From contig ALKQ01000092.1 of assembly GCA_000440235.1 (NCBI GenBank), positions 1 to 49,122 on the forward strand: a DNA stretch of 49,122 nt. The letters are read 5' to 3'. The position numbers and the translations under genes are program-made. Under the pieces are notes generated by a model, which made no database searches, was not told the origin of the DNA, and saw nothing but the letters and a program-made list of their open reading frames with translations. Source of the stretch: Streptococcus suis 10581 (GTDB lineage Bacteria; Bacillota; Bacilli; Lactobacillales; Streptococcaceae). Shown here in pieces: positions 26,852 through 34,451 of the stretch (position 1 is the first letter of the stretch; each line of letters opens with the position of its first letter).

Positions 26852-27718
26852 ATGAATAATATACTAGGTGAACGATTAAAAATTTTAAGAAAACAAAAAA
26901 ATCTATCCCAAAAAGAATTAGCTGAGGGAATTTGTGAACCCAGTCAACTTAGCAAGTTCGAACGTGGCTTAGTGAATCCTTCCTCAAAATTACTCAACCA
27001 ACTTGCTAAACGATTAGAAATTTCTATGGAGTACTTTTTTGATGAAGATATCGTTATTCACTCAAACCTCGAACCCTTTAAGTCAATTGCGACAAAATTG
27101 TTAGAAGATAGAAACTATAAAGAACTTGAATATCTCACTATTCTTGAACGCAATAATAATTCCGTGCTTTCAAATGATGATAATTGTTATCTTAAATGGA
27201 TTGATGCAATCCTTCTTTTCTACAACTATCATCAAAAAGAAGAAGCTATTTCTCAATTAGAAACTTTACTATATAAGGTAAACGATCATGAAATAACTTA
27301 CTTAAATATTTTAAATACACTATCTAACTTTTACTCTTTAACTAATCAAATTATCAAATATGAAACAAATTACAAAAAACTAGTAAAAGAATACCAAAAC
27401 AAGAATCTTTCCGTTTCTACCTATCTCTTTGGTTATATAAAAATTCAGTACAACTACTCCTACCACTTATGGAAACAGGGACAAACACTCTCTGCTATAA
27501 AAATAGCGATGCAAACGATTGAATTATGCAAACTACATCACACTAGTTATCAACTCGCCCCCCTATTAACGATTGTTGCAAACGCTGGAGAGAAATTTCT
27601 CCCTAAAGATAAAAGAAAAGAATATTACACAGACGCAAAGAACCTTTGTAAAATCTACGATAATGATCTTATGTATCTTCAACTCGAAGAAGCTTTAAAT
27701 AAAAATTTTGCAGATTAA
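26852..27718 (+). CDS. tprA: TprA/PlcR-type RNPP quorum-sensing regulator
   Basis: A 288-residue protein with an N-terminal helix-turn-helix (LGERLKILRKQKNLSQKELAEGICEPSQLSKFERGLVNPSSKLLNQLAKRLEIS) and a C-terminal all-helical region with TPR-like repeats (from about residue 70), the RNPP layout (PlcR, TprA, Rgg). ATG 26852 is preceded by AAAAGGGA; a TTG at 26837 would sit inside that site. TprA proteins repress nearby lantibiotic genes until a PhrA heptapeptide binds the TPR domain. The divergent phrA-like ORF and the adjoining lan genes give the same layout. Whether it activates or represses here is not visible. Rgg/MutR is the alternative label. Confidence 0.85.
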   Translation: MNNILGERLKILRKQKNLSQKELAEGICEPSQLSKFERGLVNPSSKLLNQLAKRLEISMEYFFDEDIVIHSNLEPFKSIATKLLEDRNYKELEYLTILERNNNSVLSNDDNCYLKWIDAILLFYNYHQKEEAISQLETLLYKVNDHEITYLNILNTLSNFYSLTNQIIKYETNYKKLVKEYQNKNLSVSTYLFGYIKIQYNYSYHLWKQGQTLSAIKIAMQTIELCKLHHTSYQLAPLLTIVANAGEKFLPKDKRKEYYTDAKNLCKIYDNDLMYLQLEEALNKNFAD

Positions 27719-27818
27719 ATACTCTAAATCATAAAAAATGAGATTACTTGAATCTGTTACACTAGACTGGACAGAAATTATAAAGTGTTCTATACTGAGA
27801 AAAACAGGAGAAAACTAA

Positions 27819-28104
27819 ATGTCTAGAAGAATTCGCCATAACTTCACCGATGACTTTAAGCAACAGATTGTTTAGCTTCACAAGGCAGGAAGAAAGTGGA
27901 GTGAACACATCAAGGAGTATAACTTGACCCCTTCAACCTTTGACAAGTGGGTAAGACAAGCCAAAACAACCGGTTCCTTCAAGTCTGTTGATAATCTGAC
28001 CGACGAGCAGCGTGAGCTCATTGCCCTAAGAAAGAGAAATAAAGAGCTAGAAATACAATTAGACATCCTATCATATCAAAACACTCAACTTGTGCTCTCA
28101 CTCT
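27819..28104 (+). pseudogene. IS3-family OrfA transposase remnant
   Basis: Reads SRRIRHNFTDDFKQQIV-stop-LHKAGRKWSEHIKEYNLTPSTFDKWVRQAKTTGSFKSVDNLTDEQRELIALRKRNKELEIQLDIL, a helix-turn-helix plus leucine zipper typical of IS3 OrfA. An in-frame TAG interrupts it after 18 codons, and it diverges from the family after LDIL. OrfB is absent. It is a dead insertion sequence bounding the lan cluster. Confidence 0.85.
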
Positions 28105-28125
28105 GATACTTACCCCTATATGACA

Positions 28126-28149
28126 AAAAGCCTTGCAATTAAGGCTTTT
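28126..28149. terminator. symmetrical hairpin/terminator
   Basis: AAAAGCCTT (28126-28134) and AAGGCTTTT (28141-28149) form a bidirectional terminator-like stem. It lies between the IS3 remnant and the intron fragment. The region 28150-28310 holds no gene I can support. Confidence 0.65.
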
Positions 28150-28314
28150 CATTATCCCTTTCGTTCCAAGATTTCTAAACTTTTACGAGCAATGCTACAC
28201 ACTCAACATGGTCTGTCTTTGGCAACATACAATTTAACGATTCACGAATCAAAGATTTCTAAACAAAACGCTTCATCTTTAATAGCATTGAAACTATATC
28301 TACGGACAGCTAAA

Positions 28315-28606
28315 AAGCCTTTGACGCTCATGAGACCTCACGGGATAAGTCGTACATCTTTCCTCGTTTACTCTCGTTATTTACGCCTATAGGTTACGGC
28401 TACCTTTTTGGACTTTAGAGTTGTATGTCCCCTCATCCCCTATATACGCCTTGTTATCACGTTTCTGTTCGTAGAGCCACGATTTCGCTATCCCTTCCTC
28501 TCCCCGCTACCTCACGATAGTCAGGCTTGGGAGTCGCTTTGGGGTTCACCGGTAGCGGGTGTCCACGGAGGATTTTCACCTCAGATGTACAACATGCCCG
28601 TCGCAC
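28315..28606 (-). mobile_element. group II intron, bacterial class C type, 5' fragment
   Basis: Reading the minus strand from 28606, the sequence begins GTGCGACGGGCATG, the 5' consensus of bacterial group II introns (GUGYG). It continues with blocks that resemble, as I remember it, the class C intron O.i.I1 of Oceanobacillus: AGGTGAAAATCCTC, then GAACAGAAACGTGATAACAAGGC, GGGGATGAGGGG...AAAGTCC and TTATCCCGTGAGGTCTC. The intron ends abruptly near 28315, with no reverse transcriptase ORF and no domain V/VI, so it is a dead fragment. Immediately 5' of it is a rho-independent terminator, the preferred target of class C introns. The 3' boundary is approximate. Confidence 0.78.
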
Positions 28607-28645
28607 TAAAAAAAGCGAGCAATTTCAATTAGGAGTTGCTCACTT
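28607..28645 (-). terminator. terminator used as group II intron target
   Basis: On the minus strand the GAGCAA...TTGCTC stem (about 28617-28641) is followed by GCTTTTTTTA and then directly by the intron's GTGCGAC. It functions as a rho-independent terminator for leftward transcription; its parent gene is gone. Confidence 0.7.
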
Positions 28646-28695
28646 TTCCACTTCATGCTTTATAATTAAAATAAAGACTAAACAACTAGAAAGGC

Positions 28696-28800
28696 ATGAA
28701 AATGTATAAACAGTATCACACAAATCAGCTTAGTTTGGAATTAAATATTGCTTATGATGTATTAAACAATTATAATGAATTTTATGATACAATGAAATAT
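28696..28800 (+). pseudogene. transposase N-terminal remnant (IS1182-like)
   Basis: MYKQYHTNQLSLELNIAYDV resembles the opening of IS1182-family transposases. After about 20-35 codons the reading departs from the family and merges into the oriT-like region. I recognise only the opening, so the family call is tentative. Confidence 0.5.
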
Positions 28801-28844
28801 ATAGCAGCTTATCGCTCTACAACTTTGAACTGTTGTAGCAAGCA

Positions 28845-28962
28845 CAGTAAGTGGGTACCCACTTACGATAAAATTAACGAAGCAGATGCCCTTGGCTCTG
28901 CTTTTTTCGTTACATTTTACTTGTTAGGGAGAACCCTAAGACCCCGATAGGAAGGAATAGAC
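28845..28962. other. oriT-like region upstream of mobC and relaxase
   Basis: The strip just before mobC contains the perfect palindrome AAGTGGGTACCCACTT, a second stem GCAGATGCCCTTGGCTCTGC, and the inverted repeat TTAGGG-AGAA-CCCTAA followed by GACCCCGATAGG. Transfer origins of MobP-type elements sit in front of their relaxosome genes and have such repeats close to nic. The nick site itself is not determined. Confidence 0.6.
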
Positions 28963-28963
28963 A

Positions 28964-29317
28964 ATGGAAAAACGTACTAGACCAAACCAATTAAAAATTC
29001 GACTTTCGGATAAAGAACTTGCTCAAGTGCGACAAAAATATGGACAATCTCGGTCAAAATCAATGCGGCATTTCGTCCTCAAGTGTATCCTTGAAACATC
29101 GATTTATGAAGTCGATATGCAACCATTTAGAGAGTTACAACATCTCCTTTCAAAGACCTCCACTAATGTCAACCAAATTGCCAAGAAGGTCAATACTTAC
29201 TCCCTTGTTTATAAAGAGGACATTACGACAATCCAAAACGAAATACATCGTTTGAGTAAGGAACTCAATAAACTACAAAACATACTCTACAACAGAACAA
29301 ATCAGGGGGATATTTGA
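28964..29317 (+). CDS. mobC: MobC-like relaxosome accessory protein
   Basis: A 117-residue protein. The N-terminal part KIRLSDKELAQVRQKYGQSRSKSMRHFVLKCI looks like a ribbon-helix-helix DNA-binding unit. The second half has the MobC-type sequence SKTSTNVNQIAKKVN and a coiled-coil tail. It likely binds oriT and guides the relaxase. It ends 1 nt before the relaxase ATG, a coupled pair. It belongs to the Tn1549/ICESa2603-like mobilisation module. Confidence 0.88.
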   Translation: MEKRTRPNQLKIRLSDKELAQVRQKYGQSRSKSMRHFVLKCILETSIYEVDMQPFRELQHLLSKTSTNVNQIAKKVNTYSLVYKEDITTIQNEIHRLSKELNKLQNILYNRTNQGDI

Positions 29318-29318
29318 T

Positions 29319-30614
29319 ATGGCTGTTACTAAAATTCACCCCATTAAATCTACTCTGCATTTTGCAATAGACTACATCCTTGAGAAGAAAAAAACAGATG
29401 ATCAAACGCTCATTTCGACACACATGTGTTTCCCTACCACTGCTCATTTACAATTCTTACAAACTCGAAAAGAGAAAAAAGTAAATGGAACGGTACTAGC
29501 TAGACACCTGATTCAATCCTTCTTACCAGGTGAAGTTGACCAAGAAACTGCCCATAAAATTGGATTAGAACTCTGTAAAAATATCTTGAAAGATGAGTAT
29601 GAATTTGTACTTACTACTCATATTGACAAAGGACATATTCATAATCATATTATTTTTAATAATGTCAATTTTGAAACTGGGAAATGCTATCAAAGCAATA
29701 AACGGACCTATCACCAAATACGGTCTACTAGTGATCGCTTATGCAAAAAATACAAATTGTCAATTATTGATGAACATTATCAAACTTATCGTACGAAATA
29801 CAAAACCAGAGGAAAATCCCATTATGAGTGGGAACAAAGCCAAAATGGTAAAGGTTGGAAGTCATATTTACAATTTCTTATCGACCTAAATATTTCACGT
29901 TCGAACTCATGGGACGACTTTCTTGACCGTATGAAGAAATCAAAATGCGAAATCAAATTTGGAAAACACATTGCCTTCAAATGTAAAAATGCTACTAGAT
30001 TTACACGCTCTAAAACGATTGGATCCGACTATACTGAGGAGAGATTGAAAGAAAGAATTGAGAATAATCCGCCTCAACAACTTATTGATACAACTAAATT
30101 TAATGACAAGAAAGGTTTAGAATTTTGGGCGAGAAAACACAACTTAAAATCCATGGCACAAGGTCTAGTTGAACTGAGAAACCTAGGTATTCAAACAAAA
30201 AATGATTTAGAACTTGCCATCGAATCTATTGCTGATAAACAAATCTTGATTCAAGATGAAGTTAAGCAAATTGATAAAGAGATGACGGAACTTGGTAAGA
30301 TAATGGAAAATCTTCACGTCATACAGAAGAATAGACTCATTTATCATCATTATCAGAAACAACCAAATAATCGCCAGTTCTTAAAAGAATATCAGAAAGA
30401 AATTACTGCCTACAAAATGGCCAAACAAGACCTTTCACACAATTATAAATCAGCCAATCCAAAAGACATATTATCCCAGTTAGAACAATTGCAAGAAAAA
30501 AAGAATACCCTTATGACAGAGTATTCTCAAATAAAAGTTCAATTCAACAAACTATATCAGCACAAGAAAAATTTAGACACTTACTTTGAAACTGAACAAA
30601 ATCGCAATATTTAA
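29319..30614 (+). CDS. MobP-type relaxase (HUH endonuclease)
   Basis: A 431-residue relaxase. The three-His metal motif is THIDKGHIHNHIIFN, with His101, 106, 108 and 110. The likely nucleophile tyrosine is in HFAIDYILEKKK near residue 19. The C-terminal half (about 280-430) is charged and coiled-coil. It nicks oriT and pilots single-stranded DNA into the type IV secretion channel. It is intact and paired with mobC, so the element may still be transferable even though its serine recombinases are dead. Confidence 0.92.
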   Translation: MAVTKIHPIKSTLHFAIDYILEKKKTDDQTLISTHMCFPTTAHLQFLQTRKEKKVNGTVLARHLIQSFLPGEVDQETAHKIGLELCKNILKDEYEFVLTTHIDKGHIHNHIIFNNVNFETGKCYQSNKRTYHQIRSTSDRLCKKYKLSIIDEHYQTYRTKYKTRGKSHYEWEQSQNGKGWKSYLQFLIDLNISRSNSWDDFLDRMKKSKCEIKFGKHIAFKCKNATRFTRSKTIGSDYTEERLKERIENNPPQQLIDTTKFNDKKGLEFWARKHNLKSMAQGLVELRNLGIQTKNDLELAIESIADKQILIQDEVKQIDKEMTELGKIMENLHVIQKNRLIYHHYQKQPNNRQFLKEYQKEITAYKMAKQDLSHNYKSANPKDILSQLEQLQEKKNTLMTEYSQIKVQFNKLYQHKKNLDTYFETEQNRNI

Positions 30615-31317
30615 GATTGTTTATCAACTAGATATTCCATCCGCTTCTTCCATACAGGTATAGAAACAAAGAAGAATAGTGCATAGTAAAATACATCATT
30701 AGCTAGGTCATTATTCAAAAACTGTAACCGATAGGTTGCTTCAATGTTTGAATTAAAGATTGATAACAGGGAAGTTATGAAATCAGTTGCCAAACAAATA
30801 CCTATCCCTACACCAAAATATACTATCACGAAATTGATAATCTTACTTACCTTTGGCAAGTAAATGGTCAACAACAACATTAGAAAACCATATACCACGA
30901 CTGAAACCAATCCAAACAAAACATCCCAAAAATAAGTCATATTTCCGCGTTTGAATTAAAGATTGATAACAGGGAAGTTATGAAATCAGTTGCCAAACAA
31001 ATACCTATCCCTACACCAAAATATACTATCACGAAATTGATAATCTTACTTACCTTTGGCAAGTAAATGGTCAACAACAACATTAGAAAACCATATACCA
31101 CGACTGAAACCAATCCAAACAAAACATCCCAAAAATAAGTCATATTTCCGCTAGAAATTTTACTAGATACTGGTCCGTGTAAAAGATAAATTGTATAGAT
31201 AAATACTGCAACGAAATCAATTGCAAAACAAGTAAGCTTAACAGAAGTCTTTGCAAAGAAAAAGAAAAGACAAATTGCTGCTACAATAATTAGCCCATAT
31301 AAACTTAAAAAAATCAT
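30611..31317 (-). pseudogene. multispanning membrane protein gene disrupted by tandem duplication
   Basis: Two overlapping frames cover one ancestral gene. The front part begins MIFLSLYGLIIVAAICLFFFFAKTSVKL and has four hydrophobic segments up to LLSIFNSN. The back part continues ...NIEATYRLQFLNNDLANDVFYYALFFFVSIPVWKKRMEYLVDKQS. An exact 203-bp tandem duplication in between shifts the frame (203 is not a multiple of 3) and yields a stop just after IFNSNAEI. Removing one copy restores a single ORF of about 168 codons. Function unknown. Confidence 0.85.
30746..31151. repeat. exact 203-bp tandem duplication (two copies)
   Basis: Copy 1 is 30746-30948 and copy 2 is 30949-31151. They abut exactly and look identical by eye along their whole length, including the coding start MTYFWDVLFGL. 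The perfect identity implies a very recent event. Neither end has an obvious insertion sequence, so replication slippage or illegitimate recombination is likely. Confidence 0.9.
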
Positions 31318-31413
31318 AACAGTATCACTCCTTTCGCACTTCTAGTTTACTGCATTTCTCATATTTTGTCCGCTCATTATATGGAATTGTCGAATTATTT
31401 TTTTAACTTATAC

Positions 31414-31442
31414 TTGTCAAAATTCAAAAAATATTTTATACT
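31414..31442 (+). promoter_or_regulatory. promoter of the S24 repressor / umuC operon, with flanking operator half-sites
   Basis: A -35 TTGTCA (31414-31419), a 17-bp spacer and a -10 TATACT (31437-31442) are seen. The inverted pair AACTTA (31405-31410) and TAAGTT (31448-31453) flanks the promoter symmetrically and could be autorepressor half-sites. No gene is seen in 31318-31480. Confidence 0.7.
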
Positions 31443-31480
31443 TTGTGTAAGTTTATAAACTGACAAAGAAAGGAGTAAAC

Positions 31481-32173
31481 ATGTTCTCTCCAAAAAAATT
31501 AAGAGAAAAAAGAACAGAATTAGGATTCTCACAAGCTGAAATAGCACGAAAACTGAATATTAGTCGCATGTCTTTTAGTGCCTGGGAAAGCGGAAAAACC
31601 AAACCAAATCAGAAGAATCTTTCCATACTTGCTGATATTTTCGACGTAGAGGAATCTTTTTTTGAATCTGAATATACTATCGTTCAAAACTATCTTCTAC
31701 TCACAGATGAAAATAAATTAGCTGCCGAGGATTATGTTGAACAACTGTTAGCCTCTCAATCCATTGCTGAGAATGTTGTGTCACTGTTCTCTTATCAGGT
31801 GCTTTCCGAAGTTCAATTATCTGCCGGACCAGGTGAAAGTTTCTTTGATGAGTATGAAACAGAAACTGTTTATTCAGAAGATGAATATTCAGGGTTTGAT
31901 ATAGCGACTTGGATTTCAGGTAACTCAATGGAACCTGTTTACAAAGACGGAGAGGTTGCGTTGATTCGAGCTACTGGATTTGATTATGATGGGGCTGTCT
32001 ATGCATTAAACTGGAATGGAGCTCTCTACATCAAGAAACTCTATCGTGAAGAAGACGGCTTTAGAATGGTTTCTATCAATCCAGATGTTACCGAGAAATT
32101 TATCCCATTTGAAGATGAAATCAGAATTGTTGGTAAAGTTGTAGGCCACTTCATGCCGGTGATTGGAGGTTAG
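31481..32173 (+). CDS. XRE-S24 (LexA/CI-like) self-cleaving repressor
   Basis: A 230-residue protein. The N-terminal helix-turn-helix is LREKRTELGFSQAEIARKLNISRMSFSAWESGKTKPNQKNLSILADIF. The C-terminal S24 domain has the Ala115-Gly116 cleavage site (QLSAGPG), nucleophile Ser149 (GNSMEPVYKDGEVA) and general-base Lys186 (YIKKLY). The Ser-Lys spacing of 37 equals that of LexA. RecA filaments would trigger self-cleavage and derepress the following UmuC operon, and perhaps ICE transfer. It is the first gene of the block and a related, headless copy lies at 16811-17308. Confidence 0.93.
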   Translation: MFSPKKLREKRTELGFSQAEIARKLNISRMSFSAWESGKTKPNQKNLSILADIFDVEESFFESEYTIVQNYLLLTDENKLAAEDYVEQLLASQSIAENVVSLFSYQVLSEVQLSAGPGESFFDEYETETVYSEDEYSGFDIATWISGNSMEPVYKDGEVALIRATGFDYDGAVYALNWNGALYIKKLYREEDGFRMVSINPDVTEKFIPFEDEIRIVGKVVGHFMPVIGG

Positions 32174-32175
32174 AG

Positions 32176-32310
32176 ATGTCAAAGTTTGATAAAGAAATGA
32201 TTTACCTCAAGGAAGACCGCATTATCTTATCTCTTGAAAAAGAAGAATACGACGTAACAGACCATCTGACAGAATTGGTCGATGAACTAGCAAAACTAAA
32301 AACAAGGTGA
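32176..32310 (+). CDS. small hypothetical protein between the repressor and umuC genes
   Basis: A 44-residue acidic protein (MSKFDKEMIYLKEDRIILSLEKEEYDVTDHLTELVDELAKLKTR). It begins 2 nt after the repressor stop and ends 5 nt before the UmuC ATG, and its last codons form the UmuC ribosome site. Tight packing and a clean frame support a real gene. Its position suggests a UmuC partner, but the function is unknown. Confidence 0.7.
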   Translation: MSKFDKEMIYLKEDRIILSLEKEEYDVTDHLTELVDELAKLKTR

Positions 32311-32315
32311 ATAGT

Positions 32316-33731
32316 ATGGGCTATATCGACTATTCAAAAGAACCACGTAGCGATATTGCTTTTGTTGATATGAAATCCTTCTACGCATCCATCGAATGTG
32401 TAGAGAGAGGACTTCACCCGCTCCATACTTCACTTTGTGTCATGAGTAGGGCTGACAACTCTTCTGGTTTAATTTTAGCCTCTTCTCCAATGTTCAAAAA
32501 AGTCTTTGGTAAAGGAAATGTCGGTAGAGCCTACGACCTCCCCTTTGATGTTCAGACAAGAAAATTTAACTACTACCGTGCTAAAATCTCAGGATTGCCA
32601 ACGGATGCAAAGTTTGTTTCCTTCATAGAAAATTGGGCCAAGCGTACATTTATTGTGCCACCTAGAATGGACTTGTACATTCAAAAAAATCTTGAAATAC
32701 AAAAAGTGTTTCAAAATTACGCAGATCCGACAGATATTCTGCCCTATTCTATTGATGAGGGATTTATAGACTTAACTTCATCGCTAAATTATTTTGTTGA
32801 AGACAAATCTCTAAGTCGTAAAGATAAGTTAGATGTGGTTTCAGCAAAAATTCAACACGATATTTGGGAAAAAACAGGTGTCTATTCAACAGTTGGTATG
32901 AGTAATGCTAATCCACTTCTTGCCAAATTAGCACTTGATAATGAAGCTAAAACCACTGCTACCATGCGTGCCAATTGGTCCTATGAAGATGTTGAAACGA
33001 AGGTCTGGAACATTCCGAAAATGACTGACTTTTGGGGAATTGGTTCACGAACAGAAAAACGACTAAACAAATTGGGAATCTACAGCATCAAAGAATTGGC
33101 CAACTGCGACCCTACTATCTTGAAAAAAGAATTTGGTGTGATTGGCGTGCAACACTGGTTCCATGCCAATGGAATTGATGAGAGCAATGTCCATGAACCC
33201 TATCGGCCAAAAGAAGTTGGGATTGGTAATTCACAAGTACTTCACAAAGACTATACACGTCAAAGCGATATAGAGCTTGTCCTACGTGAAATGGCAGAGC
33301 AAGTTGCGATTCGGCTACGCAGAAGGCACAAAAAAGCAACCGTAGTTGCCATAAATGTAGGCTATTCAAACTTCGAAAACAAGAAATCAATCAATGTTCA
33401 GAGAAAAATTAACCCCAATAATCGTACGCTTGTTTTTCAAGATGAAGTTGTTTCTCTCTTTCGTTCTAAGTACGATGGAGGGGCAGTTAGAAGCATTGCT
33501 GTAAGGTATGATGGATTGGTGGATGAAAACTTTGCTGTGATTTCACTTTTTGATAATTTTGAAGAAAGCGAAAAAGAGGAAAAATTGGAGACAACCATTG
33601 ATTCCATTCGTGATCGATTTGGATTTCTTGCTGTACAGAAAGCTAGTTCTTTATTAGAAAATTCAAGGGCAATTGCTCGCAGTAGATTAGTCGGCGGACA
33701 TTCCGCTGGAGGATTGGAGGGATTAAAATGA
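32316..33731 (+). CDS. umuC: UmuC-like Y-family DNA polymerase
   Basis: A 471-residue translesion polymerase. The palm motifs are IAFVDMKSFYASIECV (first metal-binding Asp) and LPYSIDEGFIDLTS (second Asp-Glu). The helix-hairpin-helix MTDFWGIGSRTEKRLNKLGIYSIKELANC and the little-finger domain follow. ATG 32316 is preceded by AAGGTGA; a GTG at 32307 is less likely. It is carried by many streptococcal ICEs and raises mutation after DNA damage. It is downstream of the self-cleaving repressor. Confidence 0.95.
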   Translation: MGYIDYSKEPRSDIAFVDMKSFYASIECVERGLHPLHTSLCVMSRADNSSGLILASSPMFKKVFGKGNVGRAYDLPFDVQTRKFNYYRAKISGLPTDAKFVSFIENWAKRTFIVPPRMDLYIQKNLEIQKVFQNYADPTDILPYSIDEGFIDLTSSLNYFVEDKSLSRKDKLDVVSAKIQHDIWEKTGVYSTVGMSNANPLLAKLALDNEAKTTATMRANWSYEDVETKVWNIPKMTDFWGIGSRTEKRLNKLGIYSIKELANCDPTILKKEFGVIGVQHWFHANGIDESNVHEPYRPKEVGIGNSQVLHKDYTRQSDIELVLREMAEQVAIRLRRRHKKATVVAINVGYSNFENKKSINVQRKINPNNRTLVFQDEVVSLFRSKYDGGAVRSIAVRYDGLVDENFAVISLFDNFEESEKEEKLETTIDSIRDRFGFLAVQKASSLLENSRAIARSRLVGGHSAGGLEGLK

Positions 33732-34078
33732 TTGATAGAAGTTATCTGCCATTTAAGGTTGCTAGAGAATATCAAGACCGAAAGATGGCCAAATGGATGG
33801 GATTTTTCTTATCAGAACATACATCGGGTTTAGAACAAGAACGCAATCGCATTGATTATTCAAGTGAGTTAAGTTTGGCAGATAAACTACTGCTACTCAA
33901 TCAACTATATAGCCACCAATTAACTGGTATTCTGACAGTTCCTGGTAGGACTTATGTAGGGAAAGTAAAGAACTTGAATTTTCAATCGATTTCATTTGAA
34001 ACAAAAGAAGGCTACATCAGTATCAAAATCTCTGATATTCTTGCAATAGACTTGGAGGTAGAGTATGAATCAGCTTGA
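33728..34078 (+). CDS. YolD-like protein accompanying UmuC
   Basis: A 116-residue protein starting MIDRSYLPFKVAREYQDRKMAKWMGFFLSEHTS, a pattern I know from YolD-like proteins encoded next to UmuC/UvrX-type polymerases. The C-terminal half (LTGILTVPGRTYVGKVKNLNFQSISFETKEGYISIKISDILAIDLE) looks like a small beta-barrel. It overlaps umuC by 4 nt and the next gene by 14 nt. It may bind the polymerase; unproven. Confidence 0.8.
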   Translation: MIDRSYLPFKVAREYQDRKMAKWMGFFLSEHTSGLEQERNRIDYSSELSLADKLLLLNQLYSHQLTGILTVPGRTYVGKVKNLNFQSISFETKEGYISIKISDILAIDLEVEYESA

Positions 34079-34364
34079 GTTTAATAAAAATCAATTACAA
34101 ATGGATTATTTTAGTAATAGCTACAGAAAATTTGAAGAGGATTTCTATCGCTACTCAGCCCTAGATACTCCACTTACTTTTTTAACAGATGATATTATGC
34201 TTGCCATGGCAAAATCTCAAAAGCCCTATTTTAAGCTAAATAAGGAAAATTCGAAAGACCATCGTGACCATTATTTTATGTTCAATGTTGAATCACTAAA
34301 AGATAATAGGCTTGTTCGTTTATATCAGTATCTAGGAGTAAAAACAAGACCTACTAATCTCTAA
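34065..34364 (+). CDS. DUF5960-like ICE protein
   Basis: A 99-residue protein: LQMDYFSNSYRKFEEDFYRYSALDTPLTFLTDDIMLAMAKS. It resembles a short family (DUF5960 in my memory) always found behind the UmuC cassette of streptococcal ICEs. It overlaps the YolD-like gene and closes the operon. Function unknown. Confidence 0.75.
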   Translation: MNQLEFNKNQLQMDYFSNSYRKFEEDFYRYSALDTPLTFLTDDIMLAMAKSQKPYFKLNKENSKDHRDHYFMFNVESLKDNRLVRLYQYLGVKTRPTNL

Positions 34365-34416
34365 CTTCAACTTATCCTGAGACTAATTGCAGAATAGTGA
34401 TTTTTTTGTAAAATAC

Positions 34417-34445
34417 TTGATTTAATAGAACATTTTCTATATAAT
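34417..34445 (+). promoter_or_regulatory. strong promoter of a candidate small RNA
   Basis: A -35 TTGATT (34417-34422), a 17-bp spacer and a perfect TATAAT (34440-34445) lie in the gap between two genes, with no ORF starting for 165 nt. Confidence 0.8.
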
Positions 34446-34451
34446 AAAACT

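Noticed and set aside
26852..27718. MutR/Rgg regulator with a short hydrophobic SHP pheromone
   Set aside because: The nearby peptide is 58 residues with a D-V-G-x-A-D end typical of PhrA, not a 20-25-residue hydrophobic SHP; Rgg remains a weaker alternative.
28090..28632. Plus-strand ORFs of 74-100 codons
   Set aside because: They lie antisense to the group II intron fragment and across a terminator hairpin, with no ribosome site and no protein-like pattern.
30746..31151. CRISPR-like or transposon repeat
   Set aside because: Two abutting 203-bp copies without spacers are a tandem duplication; no CRISPR array was seen anywhere in the window.
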